Origin: JADLDB01 sp040755835
GTDB lineage: Bacteria; Myxococcota; Myxococcia; Myxococcales; Myxococcaceae
Direction: 5' to 3'
Assembly (NCBI GenBank): GCA_040755835.1
Contig: JBFMAB010000119.1
Location: 1-64,000 of the forward strand
DNA length: 64,000 nucleotides
A program made the position numbers and the translations under genes. The notes beneath the pieces were generated by a model that was not told the origin of the DNA, searched no databases, and saw nothing but the letters and a program-made list of their open reading frames with translations. Positions 36,961 through 45,719 of this stretch are shown here, piece after piece. Within the stretch, counting starts at the first letter, position 1, and the number at the start of each line of letters is the position of its first letter.

Positions 36961-38148
36961 GTGCTGACTTTCGTCCTTGCCGTCCTGGCTGCGCCCGGCG
37001 CGAGCGCCGCCCCCAGGCCCAGCCTCCCGCCCCGGGCCGCCGTCTTCGTCGTCGGAAGCGACGCCGCGAGCACCCCGGCCGCGGACGTGCTGGAGGTGAA
37101 GTTTTCACAGGCGCTCGAGGACGCGAAGGTGGACACGTGCGATCTCGAGTCGCTCTTCCCCGCGCCCGCCGCGGACGGCGCGGGCAAGAAGCTGCTCGCC
37201 GAGGCGAAGACGGCGTTCGACGATCTCGACTTCGCGCTGGGCGTCGAGAAGGCCGAGGCCGCGCTCGCAGCCTTCACCGCGGCCCCCGAGACGGCCGACG
37301 CCGCGGCGCTCGCGGACACGCACCTCTTCATCGGCGCGGTCTCGATGCAGCTCAAGGGCAAGGCCGCGGCGAAGAAGGCGCAGGAGTCCTTCGCGCGCGC
37401 GATCCTCTTCAACCCCGATCTCTCCCTCGACGAGCAGGTCTACGGGAAGGACGCGAAGAAGGTCTTCGAGAAGGCGCAGCAGGAGGTCGCTGCGCGCGGC
37501 CTGGGCACGTTGACGGTGGCGAGCTCGCCCGCCGGGGCCGAGGTCCTGTTGCGCGGCAAGCCCATCGGCCTCTCTCCGCTCGCCGAGCCGCCGTCGGTCC
37601 CGCAGGGCCGGCACCTGGTGAAGCTGTCGCGCGCGGGCTTCGCGCCCACCGGCGCCTTCGCCGACGTGACGTCCAGCGGCGCCACGGTCAACGCGACGCT
37701 CGTCCCCGCCGCCGGCTACGGCGAGGCGCGCGAGGTGGCGGCCCGCCTGGCCAACAGCGGCGTGGGCGCCACGAGCATGCCCACCGGCGCGAAGAAGCTG
37801 GGCGAAGTGATGAAGGCCCGCTTCCTCGTCATGGGCGTCGCCCGCGGCGGCGACACGCCGGTGGAGGTGTGGGACGTGGAGACGGGCAACCGCCTCACGG
37901 ATCTGTCGCTCACCGACGACGCCAGCCTGGCCGCCGCCGCCACCCGGGTGAAGGACTTCGTCGACCATCCGTCACCTCTGGCGCCGGTGGTGGCCCGGGT
38001 GGAACAGGGCGGAGGTGCGCCGGTGTACAAGAAGTGGTGGTTCTGGACGGCCGTGGGCGTCGTGGTGGTGGGCGGCGCGACGGCGGCCGGGGTGGCGGCG
38101 GCGTCGAGCTCCAGGCCTGGCTACAACGTCATCCTCGGCATCCCGTGA
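36961..38148 (+). CDS. PEGA-domain exported membrane protein 1
   Basis: 395 residues from GTG 36961, which places a signal peptide (LTFVLAVLAAPGASA) at the front; codons further upstream lie in parC's leader and are unlike a protein. Residues about 20-160 are helical and TPR-like. A PEGA domain spans about 181-230 (GTLTVASSPAGAEVLLRGKP, SPLAEPPSVPQGRHLVKL), then a mixed domain, and a C-terminal transmembrane helix near 356-378 (WFWTAVGVVVVGG). PEGA domains are beta-sandwiches of bacterial surface proteins, possibly binding cell-wall or protein partners. First gene of a set with another PEGA protein (8 bases on) and a barrel-SppA fusion. Function unknown. Confidence 0.85.
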   Translation: MLTFVLAVLAAPGASAAPRPSLPPRAAVFVVGSDAASTPAADVLEVKFSQALEDAKVDTCDLESLFPAPAADGAGKKLLAEAKTAFDDLDFALGVEKAEAALAAFTAAPETADAAALADTHLFIGAVSMQLKGKAAAKKAQESFARAILFNPDLSLDEQVYGKDAKKVFEKAQQEVAARGLGTLTVASSPAGAEVLLRGKPIGLSPLAEPPSVPQGRHLVKLSRAGFAPTGAFADVTSSGATVNATLVPAAGYGEAREVAARLANSGVGATSMPTGAKKLGEVMKARFLVMGVARGGDTPVEVWDVETGNRLTDLSLTDDASLAAAATRVKDFVDHPSPLAPVVARVEQGGGAPVYKKWWFWTAVGVVVVGGATAAGVAAASSSRPGYNVILGIP

Positions 38149-38156
38149 GGCACCGC

Positions 38157-39380
38157 ATGAAGTCGAACCCGCTGCACCGGTGGCTGGCGCTGTCCCTCGC
38201 CGCGCTCGCGCTCCCGGCCTTCGCCGCGCCGCCGCCGAAGACGAAGCGCGTGTCGGCGCTCGTCATCCCCATGGACAAGGTGGCCGAGCAGGCCACGCTT
38301 CGCCTCGAGAGCTACATGAACGACGCCCTGGGCGAGTACCAGGGCTTCACGCTGCGCACGGCCGACGATCTCTTCGGGGTGGCGCCCGACGAGGACGCGG
38401 CCGCGTCCTTGAAGCGCGCCGAGCAGGGCTACGCCGAGAGCAGGAGCGCGTTCGAGAGCCGCAACTACGAGGACGCCGAGCGCAAGCTGCGCGCCACCAT
38501 CAAGGAGTACGGCAAGGCGGTCGCGGCGATGAAGGGCTGCGGCAACCTCTGCGACGCGGTGGCGATGTACGCGGCGGCGCTGCAGGCCCGCGGCGAGCTC
38601 GAGGAGGCGAAGATCGCGGTGCTCGACCTGCTCGCGCTGTCGCCGTCCTTCGAGATCGATCGCAAGCGCTTCCCGCAGAGCTTCCTCGCGCTGAAGGCGC
38701 AGGTGGCCACCGGCCGCAACGCGCAGCTGCGCGGCAACTTCACGGTGAAGACCAAGCCCGCCGGCGCGCGCGTCTACCTCGACGGCGAGTTCCAGGGCTA
38801 CGCGCCGTACACGCTGCAGACGCTGCCGGTCGGCAAGCACCTCGTGCGGGTCGAGCGCCCCGGCTTCCGCCAGTCCGGCGCGATGATCGAAGTGACGCCC
38901 GAGGACCAGGACCTGGTGCAGGAGCTCGTCGCCACCACCGGCTACAAGGCCTACGACGGCCTGATGGACCGGCTCGCCGGCGAGGCGCTCAAGGAGAAGG
39001 GCGGCGCCGCGATGACCAGCATCTCGAACAGCCTCGGCCTCGACCGGGCCGTCTTCGGCGTGCTTCGCGACCTCGACGGCCAGTCGGAGCTGACCATGGC
39101 GTACTTCGATCTCAAGTCGGGCAAGCGGCTCGCGATCAAGAAGGCCACCTTCCAGGGCGACGAGTACGGCCAACTCAAGGGCGAGGTCGGCCGCATGGTG
39201 ACGCACCTGGTGAACACCGGCGATGGCGGCGGCGAGAAGGTCTCCCGCACCGGCGACCCGCTCGACAGCCACGCCGGCACCGAGGACTGGAGCGCCGAGG
39301 ACCGCGGCGGCAAGTCCACCAGGAAGAAGAAGAGCAACGGCGACCCGCTCGACGGCGTGAGCGGCACCGAAGACTGGTGA
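38157..39380 (+). CDS. PEGA-domain exported protein 2 with duplicated C-terminal motif
   Basis: 407 residues from ATG 38157; cleavable signal (HRWLALSLAALALPAFAA). The helical N-terminal half has a TPR-like repeat region with CGNLC (AAALQARGELEEAKIAVLDLLALSP). PEGA domain at about 196-245 (NFTVKTKPAGARVYLDGEFQ). It shares architecture with the upstream protein but lacks its C-terminal membrane helix. The last 45 residues carry a 13-residue motif twice, GDPLDSHAGTEDW and GDPLDGVSGTEDW, separated by a basic linker (GGKSTRKKKSN), and end exactly at the second copy. That tail could be a docking or recognition signal. Eight bases after the first PEGA gene and 33 before the SppA fusion. Confidence 0.85.
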   Translation: MKSNPLHRWLALSLAALALPAFAAPPPKTKRVSALVIPMDKVAEQATLRLESYMNDALGEYQGFTLRTADDLFGVAPDEDAAASLKRAEQGYAESRSAFESRNYEDAERKLRATIKEYGKAVAAMKGCGNLCDAVAMYAAALQARGELEEAKIAVLDLLALSPSFEIDRKRFPQSFLALKAQVATGRNAQLRGNFTVKTKPAGARVYLDGEFQGYAPYTLQTLPVGKHLVRVERPGFRQSGAMIEVTPEDQDLVQELVATTGYKAYDGLMDRLAGEALKEKGGAAMTSISNSLGLDRAVFGVLRDLDGQSELTMAYFDLKSGKRLAIKKATFQGDEYGQLKGEVGRMVTHLVNTGDGGGEKVSRTGDPLDSHAGTEDWSAEDRGGKSTRKKKSNGDPLDGVSGTEDW

Positions 39381-39413
39381 CGCCCCGTACCGGGCGGACT
39401 ACACCGCCTGGCC

Positions 39414-41903
39414 ATGAGCCACCGCGTCACCCTGTCGCGCGCCGCGTCTCTCGCCGTCCTCCTCGTCGCCGCCGCCGCCCTGGCGCAGAGTTCCGCGATC
39501 TCCAGCGCCGATCTCTCGCGCGGCACGACGCTGCTGCCCGGCTCCTCGGCCTGGGCCGACGAAGCCACGGGCGTCGTCTACAACCCGGCGGGCCTCGCAC
39601 ACGTGGGCGTCTTCAATGCGTGGTACGTGCACGAGCGCAGCAACACGCGAAGCCTCGACAACGACGGCCTGTACTTCGCCACCAGCCTCGGCGGCGCCGC
39701 GGGCCTGGGCCTCGCCTTCGAGTGGCTGCGCCCGCCCAACGATGTGCTGCGCGCGAAGACGACGCTGTCCTTCGCCGCTGGCCCCGACGCGCTGTCCTTC
39801 GGCGTCAACGTCAACTGGTTCCACGGCGGCCCGGTGCAGGGCCTGGTGTCGACGGACCTCGGCCTGCAGACGCGGCCCACCCGCTGGCTGTCGCTCGGCG
39901 TCTTCGCCCGCAACGTCAACGAGCCCGCGAACTCGGCCACGCGGTTCGGGCGCGAGTACACCGTCGGCCTCGGCCTGCGCCCGCTCGGCGAGCGCGTCAC
40001 CCTGGGCGTCGACTGGATCGCCCCGGAGTCGCAGCCGGCAGCGAAGAGCCGCATGCAGTACACGCTGCAGGCGTCGATCGTCCGCGGGCTGCGCCTGCTG
40101 GGCGGCGTCAGCCACGGCTTCGATGGCGGCGCGCCGCTGTACGTGCACGCGGGCCTCGGCGTCGATCTCGAGAACATCGGCTACACCCAGGGCGTGGCCT
40201 TCGGCGACAGCCAGGTCAACTGGCAGTACGCGCTGCGGCTGTCGGCGGACAAGTACCCGTCGATCGTCCCCAAGAAGTCGATCGCGGTGGTGAGCCTCGC
40301 GGACGTCGGCGCGGCCCGGGGCTCGACGGTGGCCACGCTGCTGGGCCTCGGCGCGGAGGACCGCTACCTGCGCCTTTTGCGCTTCTTCGAACTCGCCACG
40401 CGCGACCCCGAGCTCGCCGCGGTGGTGCTCAAGCTGGAAGGCGCCGGGGTCGGCCTCGCGCGCGCCGACGAGCTCCGCAGCGCGGTCGTCAAGCTGCGCG
40501 CCGCCGGCAAGAAGGTCTACGCGTACGTGCTGAACGCGTCCGACGCGGACTACCTCATCGCCTCGGCGTGCGACGGCATCTACGCGGCGCCCGAGGCGAT
40601 GCTGCTCGTCGACGGCCTGCGCTCGAACGTCCTCTACTTCGGGGGCACCGCCGAACAGCTGGGCGTGCACGTCGACGTCGCGCGGGTCGGCAAGTACAAG
40701 AACTCGCCGGACCAGTTCACCCGGCGCGACATGTCCGACGAGCAGCGCGAGGCGCTCACCGCGTACCTCGACACCGCGGTGAAGACGGTCGCCGAGCGGG
40801 TCACCGCCGACCGAAAGCTGGCGCCCGAGGCCTGGCAGGCGTCGCTCGACGAGGGCCTCAAGTCCACGAAGCGCTCGAAGGAGGTCGGCCACCTCGACGG
40901 CGTGATGACGCCCGACGAGTTCGACGATTTCCTCAAGGAGCAGCTGCCCGGCGCGTCGGTGGCCCACGGCTACCGCCCGTTCGACACCCGCACCGGCGAG
41001 TGGGGCCGGCGGCCGGCGATCGCCGTCATCCCCGTGCTGGGCAACATCGCCGGCGGGAAGAACACGCCGTCGCCCTTCGGGGGCGATCTCATCGCCGGGG
41101 CGGAGAGCTTCATCCAGCAGGTGAACGATGCCGCGGAGGATCCCAACGTGAAGGCGATCGTCCTGCGCGTGGACTCGGGCGGCGGCGACGGGCTGGCGAG
41201 CGACCTCATGTACCGCGCGGTGCTGAAGGCGAAGAAGAAGAAGCCGGTCATCGCGTCGATGGGCGACGTCGCCGCGTCTGGCGGCTACTACGTGGCGATG
41301 GGGGCCGATCGCGTCTACGCGTCGCCCACCACGCTGACCGGCAGCATCGGCGTCTTCTTCATGAAGCCCGCGGTGAAGCAGCTCGCCGAGAGCCTCGGCG
41401 TCAACCAGGTCAGCCTGTCGCGCGGGAAGCTGGCGGGCATCACCGACCTCTACGAGCCGTGGACGGACGAGCAGCGCGTCGTCGCGCAGAAGTGGGTCGA
41501 CGACTTCTATGACGGCTTCATCACCGAGGTGGCCGCCAGCCGGAAGCTCGAGAAGGACGCGGTGCACGCCGTGGCACAGGGCCGCGTGTGGAGCGGCGCG
41601 GACGCGAAGGCGAAGGGCCTCGTGGACGAGCTCGGCGGGCTGATGGACGCGATCGCCGACGCCAGGGGGCGCGCCGGCGTGGGCGACGACTACGAGCTTC
41701 AGATCAGCTCGGGTGACGGCGGCCTGTTCGCCGCGGCCATAAGCGCGGCGACCCCCGAGGCGCTGCTGGACGAGCCCATCAGCCTCCCCAGCCCCCTTCC
41801 GCCCTTCCTGCAGGACCTCGCCCGCCGGCTCGGCCCCGCGGCCTTCGTGGTGACCCAGCCCACCGTGCAGGCGCGGCTCGAATACCTCGTGGAAATCGAC
41901 TGA
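39414..41903 (+). CDS. sppA: Outer-membrane barrel-like domain fused to SppA protease (S49)
   Basis: 829 residues. Signal peptide to about residue 24. Residues about 25-285 are beta-rich and open with AWADEATGVVYNPAGLA, the start motif of FadL/PorV-like outer-membrane barrels, with alternating strands after it (GLAFEWLRP, LSFGVNVNWFHG, YTVGLGLRPLGERVTLGVDW). From about 290 it is a full tandem SppA: inactive-serine first half carrying the general-base Lys in VARVGKYKNSPDQF (427-429), and second half with nucleophile Ser622 in GDVAASGGYY, 193-195 residues later as in E. coli SppA (Lys209/Ser409). SppA normally sits in the inner membrane and digests signal peptides; here a barrel replaces the anchor. 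Last gene of the PEGA set. Confidence 0.88.
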   Translation: MSHRVTLSRAASLAVLLVAAAALAQSSAISSADLSRGTTLLPGSSAWADEATGVVYNPAGLAHVGVFNAWYVHERSNTRSLDNDGLYFATSLGGAAGLGLAFEWLRPPNDVLRAKTTLSFAAGPDALSFGVNVNWFHGGPVQGLVSTDLGLQTRPTRWLSLGVFARNVNEPANSATRFGREYTVGLGLRPLGERVTLGVDWIAPESQPAAKSRMQYTLQASIVRGLRLLGGVSHGFDGGAPLYVHAGLGVDLENIGYTQGVAFGDSQVNWQYALRLSADKYPSIVPKKSIAVVSLADVGAARGSTVATLLGLGAEDRYLRLLRFFELATRDPELAAVVLKLEGAGVGLARADELRSAVVKLRAAGKKVYAYVLNASDADYLIASACDGIYAAPEAMLLVDGLRSNVLYFGGTAEQLGVHVDVARVGKYKNSPDQFTRRDMSDEQREALTAYLDTAVKTVAERVTADRKLAPEAWQASLDEGLKSTKRSKEVGHLDGVMTPDEFDDFLKEQLPGASVAHGYRPFDTRTGEWGRRPAIAVIPVLGNIAGGKNTPSPFGGDLIAGAESFIQQVNDAAEDPNVKAIVLRVDSGGGDGLASDLMYRAVLKAKKKKPVIASMGDVAASGGYYVAMGADRVYASPTTLTGSIGVFFMKPAVKQLAESLGVNQVSLSRGKLAGITDLYEPWTDEQRVVAQKWVDDFYDGFITEVAASRKLEKDAVHAVAQGRVWSGADAKAKGLVDELGGLMDAIADARGRAGVGDDYELQISSGDGGLFAAAISAATPEALLDEPISLPSPLPPFLQDLARRLGPAAFVVTQPTVQARLEYLVEID

Positions 41904-41922
41904 GGCGGGTGCTACACCCCCT

Positions 41923-41964
41923 GCACCTGCTCGTTCGGGCCCATGGAGGACCCCGGGCAGGTGC
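41923..41964. promoter_or_regulatory. Long-armed inverted repeat before rho
   Basis: GCACCTGC (41923-41930) and GCAGGTGC (41957-41964) form an 8-bp inverted repeat with a 26-base spacer, 20 bases past the SppA-fusion stop. Either a terminator of that operon without U-tract or part of the rho leader, a region through which rho represses itself in other bacteria. Confidence 0.3.
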
Positions 41965-42079
41965 CAGGGCACGCGCGGCTCGGTGACGGTCGAAGGTGGG
42001 CCCCACCCCGCGGTCGGTACCCTGCCCCTAAGTGAACGAAGGACGCGGCGGGCCCGCCGGGCTCGTCCGTGAGCACCCC

Positions 42080-43609
42080 ATGAGCGAGCAGGACTGGCCC
42101 GACCCGGAAGATCCCACCACGCCCACGCCCCCCGCCGGTGGCGGTGACGACGGCGGCGATGACGGCGACGACGAGGGCCCCGACGACGGCGCCGACGAGG
42201 GCGAAGGTGCGCCCGAAGGCGCGGCCGGCGGTCAGCCCCAGGGCGGCCAGCCGGGTCAGCCCGGCCAGCCGGGCCAGGGCTCGGGCCGCAAGCGCCGCCG
42301 CCGCCGCCGCCGCAAGGGCAGCCCCGTCTTCTTCACCGAGGACGGCCAGGCCTTCCGAAAGGTGATTCAGCCCGACGGCCAGGTGGTGAACGTCTTCCTC
42401 ACCCCGGCCGAGCTGGACCAGCACAAGCAGCGCCTCGCGCAGCAGCAGGCGCAGGCGCAGCAGCAGCAGCAGATGCGCCAGGCGCAGGCCTCGGGTCAGC
42501 CGGTGCAGCTGCCGGTGCAGACCGTCGAGGGCGTGCTGGACCTCGACGTGAAGGGCCAGAACGCGGCGCTCCGCAGCCTGAAGCGCAACCTGCTCGCCGG
42601 CCCCGACGACGCGGAGATCCCCAAGAACCTCGTGCAGAAGCTCCGCCTGCGCGCCGGGCAGTACCTCGTCGCCCGCGCGCAGATGAAGGGCCTCAAGGGT
42701 ACGGTGGTGAGCGTCGACACCGTCGACGGGCAGCCGGTCGAGGCGGCCACGCGGCTGCCGCACTTCGGCGACCTCACGTCGGTGGACCCGGTCAACCGCA
42801 TCAAGCTGGAGCACCAGCCGAAGGAGTACGTCTCGCGGGTGCTCGACCTCGTCGCGCCGCTCGGCAAGGGCCAGCGCGCGCTCATCGTCTCGCCGCCCAA
42901 GACGGGCAAGACGATCATGCTGCAGCGGATCGCTCAGGCGGTGATCGCCAACCACCCCGAGATCCACGTGATGGTGCTGCTCATCGACGAGCGACCCGAA
43001 GAGGTCACCGACATGCGCCGCAACATCAAGGCAGAGGTGCTGGCGTCGTCGAGCGATCAGCACACACACCAGCACCTGAAGGTGGCCGAGCTCGCGCTCG
43101 AGCGCGCCAAGCGCATGGTGGAGGCCGGGAAGGACGTGCTGATCCTCCTCGATTCGATCACCCGCCTCGCGCGCGCCTACAACAAGGAGGTCGACTCGTC
43201 GGGCCGCACGCTGTCGGGCGGCGTCGACTCCCGCGCCCTCGAGAAGCCCAAGCGCATCTTCGGCGCGGCCCGCGCGACCGAGGAGGCCGGCACGCTGACC
43301 ATCATCGGCACGGCGCTCATCGACACCGGCAGCCGCATGGACGAGGTCATCTTCGAGGAGTTCAAGGGCACCGGGAACTCGGAGATCACCCTGGACCGCC
43401 TCCTCGCCGAGAAGCGGATCTGGCCCGCCATGAACATCGCGCAGTCCGGCACGCGCAAGGAAGAGAAGCTGTTCAGCTTCAAGGAGTACGAGAAGGTCCG
43501 GAAGCTGCGCGGCATGCTCTTCCAGGTGAAGCCGGTGGAGGCGATGGAGGCGTTGCTCAAGCGCCTGTCCCGGTACACCTACAACGACGAGTTCCTCGAG
43601 GAGCTGTAG
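42080..43609 (+). CDS. rho: Transcription termination factor Rho, divergent N-terminal part
   Basis: 509 residues from ATG 42080; GTG 42032 adds sixteen residues, and neither has a clear ribosome site. The ATPase half is orthodox: PPKTGKT Walker A near 272-278, LLIDERPEEVTDM Walker B, LLDSITRLARAYN, SGGVDSRALEKPKR (R-loop) and ATEEAGTLTIIGTAL. The N-terminal half is odd: an acidic Gly/Asp tract (18-45), GQPGQ repeats, a block of nine basic residues (GRKRRRRRRRKG), a Gln-rich run (about 130-150), and an RNA-binding domain where the usual GFGFLR motif reads GQNAALRS and the usual aspartate-valine-tyrosine strand reads DDAEIPKNL. Hexameric RNA translocase that ends transcripts; primary RNA contacts may be altered. 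Confidence 0.92.
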   Translation: MSEQDWPDPEDPTTPTPPAGGGDDGGDDGDDEGPDDGADEGEGAPEGAAGGQPQGGQPGQPGQPGQGSGRKRRRRRRRKGSPVFFTEDGQAFRKVIQPDGQVVNVFLTPAELDQHKQRLAQQQAQAQQQQQMRQAQASGQPVQLPVQTVEGVLDLDVKGQNAALRSLKRNLLAGPDDAEIPKNLVQKLRLRAGQYLVARAQMKGLKGTVVSVDTVDGQPVEAATRLPHFGDLTSVDPVNRIKLEHQPKEYVSRVLDLVAPLGKGQRALIVSPPKTGKTIMLQRIAQAVIANHPEIHVMVLLIDERPEEVTDMRRNIKAEVLASSSDQHTHQHLKVAELALERAKRMVEAGKDVLILLDSITRLARAYNKEVDSSGRTLSGGVDSRALEKPKRIFGAARATEEAGTLTIIGTALIDTGSRMDEVIFEEFKGTGNSEITLDRLLAEKRIWPAMNIAQSGTRKEEKLFSFKEYEKVRKLRGMLFQVKPVEAMEALLKRLSRYTYNDEFLEEL

Positions 43610-43974
43610 GGCGTCACGACACCTGTCGTCGGCGGGCCCGCGGTGCGCCGGCGCGCCCACGCCACGAAAGCGTGTCGCAGCGAGAGCGCGCTCGTGCCCA
43701 GCAGCAGCGAGACGGCGCCCGGCACGAAGCCGTCGTCGCCGCTCGCGCGCCACGACACGAGGCCCGACGCGAACACCAGCGCGGCGGCGCCCCACGCGAG
43801 GGCATGGCTGCGGGTCGTGGCCGCCTCGCGGAGAACGCCCTCGCCCTCGCGCACCAGCGCGGCGTCCTGGCGATCGAGCTCCGCCGACTGCGCCTCGAGG
43901 ATCGCCTGCACCTCGTCGGCCGTCTTCCCGCCGAGGCGCGCGCGCAGCTGGTTCAGCTCGTTCCGTTCGTTCAT
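43579..43974 (-). CDS. Small two-helix membrane protein A
   Basis: 131 residues from ATG 43974 with GAAGG upstream. A polar N-terminal helix (NELNQLRARLGGKTADEVQAILEA...) precedes two hydrophobic segments (ALAWGAAALVFASGLVSW and FVPGAVSLLLGTSALSL). Its start overlaps the stop of the preceding gene by four bases and its last 31 bases overlap the 3' end of rho on the other strand. No family recognised. Likely the last of a three-gene set. Confidence 0.72.
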   Translation of the reverse strand: MNERNELNQLRARLGGKTADEVQAILEAQSAELDRQDAALVREGEGVLREAATTRSHALAWGAAALVFASGLVSWRASGDDGFVPGAVSLLLGTSALSLRHAFVAWARRRTAGPPTTGVVTPYSSSRNSSL

Positions 43975-44291
43975 CGCAACACCTTCGGGGTGAGGAGGAT
44001 GGTGATCAGCGCGTGCACCGCGGCGACCGCGCAGGTGCCGATCGCGACGACGGGCGAGGTGCGGGTCAAGAGGAAGAGGAGACCCACCGCCGCCATCGCC
44101 GCGCCCACCGGGGCCGCCCAGCGCGCGTAGCGCAGGGCCTGCCGGGCGCGGCCGAGGAAGCGCTGCGGCGGGCTCACCACGCCTCGCCGGTCGGCAGCGC
44201 GGCGCTGGGTGAGGTGCCGGTCGAAGGCCACCAGGGCGCGGAGCCGCTGCAGCTCGGCCCGCTCGTCGTCTCGAAGCGCGTCGTTCGTCAT
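43971..44291 (-). CDS. Small two-helix membrane protein B
   Basis: 106 residues from ATG 44291, AGGAG upstream. Same plan as its downstream neighbour: a charged N-terminal helix with ELQRLRALVAFDRHL, then two hydrophobic helices (WAAPVGAAMAAVGLLFLL, VVAIGTCAVAAVHALITILL). The shared order and the four-base overlap suggest the two proteins act together, perhaps as a hetero-oligomer. No family recognised. Confidence 0.75.
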   Translation of the reverse strand: MTNDALRDDERAELQRLRALVAFDRHLTQRRAADRRGVVSPPQRFLGRARQALRYARWAAPVGAAMAAVGLLFLLTRTSPVVAIGTCAVAAVHALITILLTPKVLR

Positions 44292-44305
44292 GGTCGTCGC
44301 TCCTG

Positions 44306-45553
44306 TCACTGGCGCATCCGCGCGGCGGCGGCGTGGGCGTCGAGGTCGGACAGCCGGGGCTCCGCGTCGCCGGAGAGGAGCTGGGTGGCGGCCCTGGCGA
44401 TCTCCCCGAGCGTCGCGCGGTAGTCGTAGACCTCACGGTGCTTGCGCCAGCCGAGGCCGCCACCGAAGGCGTGCAAGTCGAACATCGCGCCGCCGATATC
44501 CGTCTGCTCGCTCTTGAAGACTTGCGCACGCATCTCGCCGTGCGCGATCGCGTGGCCAAGGCGCTCGGGCGTGAGCTCGTCCAGCGCGCCGAGGTGAATC
44601 TCCGCCTCGGTCTTCACCAGCCCACCTACGCCAGCGACCGTGGCCACGGCCGAGCCCTCGACGACACTCTCGATCTTCAACACCGTCTCGCCGCCGGCGA
44701 CGAGCTCCGCGGCGGATCGCCGGTTGTGCAGGATGTCGTCGATCGCCTGCGCATCGACCTTCACGCGGTGCTCGAGCTTCGCCTCGACCTTCACCTGAGC
44801 GCCGACGGCGGCGAGCTGCGCCCACGGCGCATTCACCTGCGCGAGCGAGAGGCCTTCCACCTTCCCTTCCAGGACGAGCTCGCCGCGCGAACGGTCCACC
44901 GTCACCGCGAAGCCGCCTTCCACCTCGCCGCCCAGCTTCGCCAGCATGCCGAGCTCCTTTCCAAGGCCGTGCTGCTTGCTGCCCACCTCCAGCTTGAGGA
45001 GGCCGCCGAAGCGCGCCGACTCGAAGTAAGAGGAGAACGCCTCGGCCACCCGCTTGGGCGAGCCCAGCAGCGGGACGGGCGCGGTGGCGACCGCCTGTAG
45101 GAAGTCGGCCGCGCCCTCGGGGCTCTGGAAGCGAAGCTTCGTGGCGACCTCTCCGCCGACCGCCGCCTCCGCGCCGCTCGTCGTCTCGCCCGCGCCGATG
45201 AAGGCCTTGCCGACGAGCTCGACGGTCCAGGTGTGATCGTCCTCATGCCTCACGATGAGGCGGGCGTCGGCATCCACCGCCGCCTGGGCCTTCACGAAGC
45301 CGCGCAGCTGGATGATCGTGAAATCGTCCTTGCCCAGCGTGAGCAGCTCGTTGAGGACCGCCTGCTCGCCGAGGCCGAAGTCGGCGGCGGCACGGGCGCG
45401 CTCGGCCATCGCGCGGTCGGCGTCGAAGCGGTCGACGACGTGGCCCGTCGCGGCGGCGTGGGACGCGTGGGCCGCGGTCGTGGGCGAGTGCGGCTGGTCG
45501 GGTTCCGGTGTGCAGACCAGGGGAGACGTGGACGACGGCTCGATGCGGCTCAT
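44306..45553 (-). CDS. Uncharacterised soluble protein heading a three-gene set
   Basis: 415 residues from ATG 45553, GGAG six bases before it. No signal peptide or membrane helix. The first ~45 residues are a Ser/Pro/His/Ala-rich leader, then a mixed alpha-beta body of repeating strand patterns (WTVELVGKAFIGAG, VGGEVATKLRF, GGLLKLEVGS, GEVEGGFAVTVDRS, VKVEAKLEHRVKV, ETVLKIESVVEG), suggesting one long beta sheet or tandem beta modules. It stops 14 bases before the two small membrane-protein genes. Family unknown to me; an effector-like or structural role would be guesswork. Confidence 0.8.
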   Translation of the reverse strand: MSRIEPSSTSPLVCTPEPDQPHSPTTAAHASHAAATGHVVDRFDADRAMAERARAAADFGLGEQAVLNELLTLGKDDFTIIQLRGFVKAQAAVDADARLIVRHEDDHTWTVELVGKAFIGAGETTSGAEAAVGGEVATKLRFQSPEGAADFLQAVATAPVPLLGSPKRVAEAFSSYFESARFGGLLKLEVGSKQHGLGKELGMLAKLGGEVEGGFAVTVDRSRGELVLEGKVEGLSLAQVNAPWAQLAAVGAQVKVEAKLEHRVKVDAQAIDDILHNRRSAAELVAGGETVLKIESVVEGSAVATVAGVGGLVKTEAEIHLGALDELTPERLGHAIAHGEMRAQVFKSEQTDIGGAMFDLHAFGGGLGWRKHREVYDYRATLGEIARAATQLLSGDAEPRLSDLDAHAAAARMRQ

Positions 45554-45719
45554 GGGATCTCCGGGGAGCGGGTGGTGGCGGGGCGTTGTTCACGGCCGAG
45601 GCCAACGCCAACCCCTCGACGTCACGAGGCTCTTCGGCGCCGGCGCCGTCCTGCCCGCCGGATCGGCCGCCGCAAAAACGAGACGGAGGGCCGCGTGCGG
45701 TGGGCTACGCTCTGACGCG

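Noticed and set aside
41904..42079. A longer Rho beginning at GTG 42032
   Set aside because: Not excluded, but the added residues are Gly/Pro/Arg-rich, and neither start has a ribosome site; ATG 42080 (MSEQDWPD) looks more natural.
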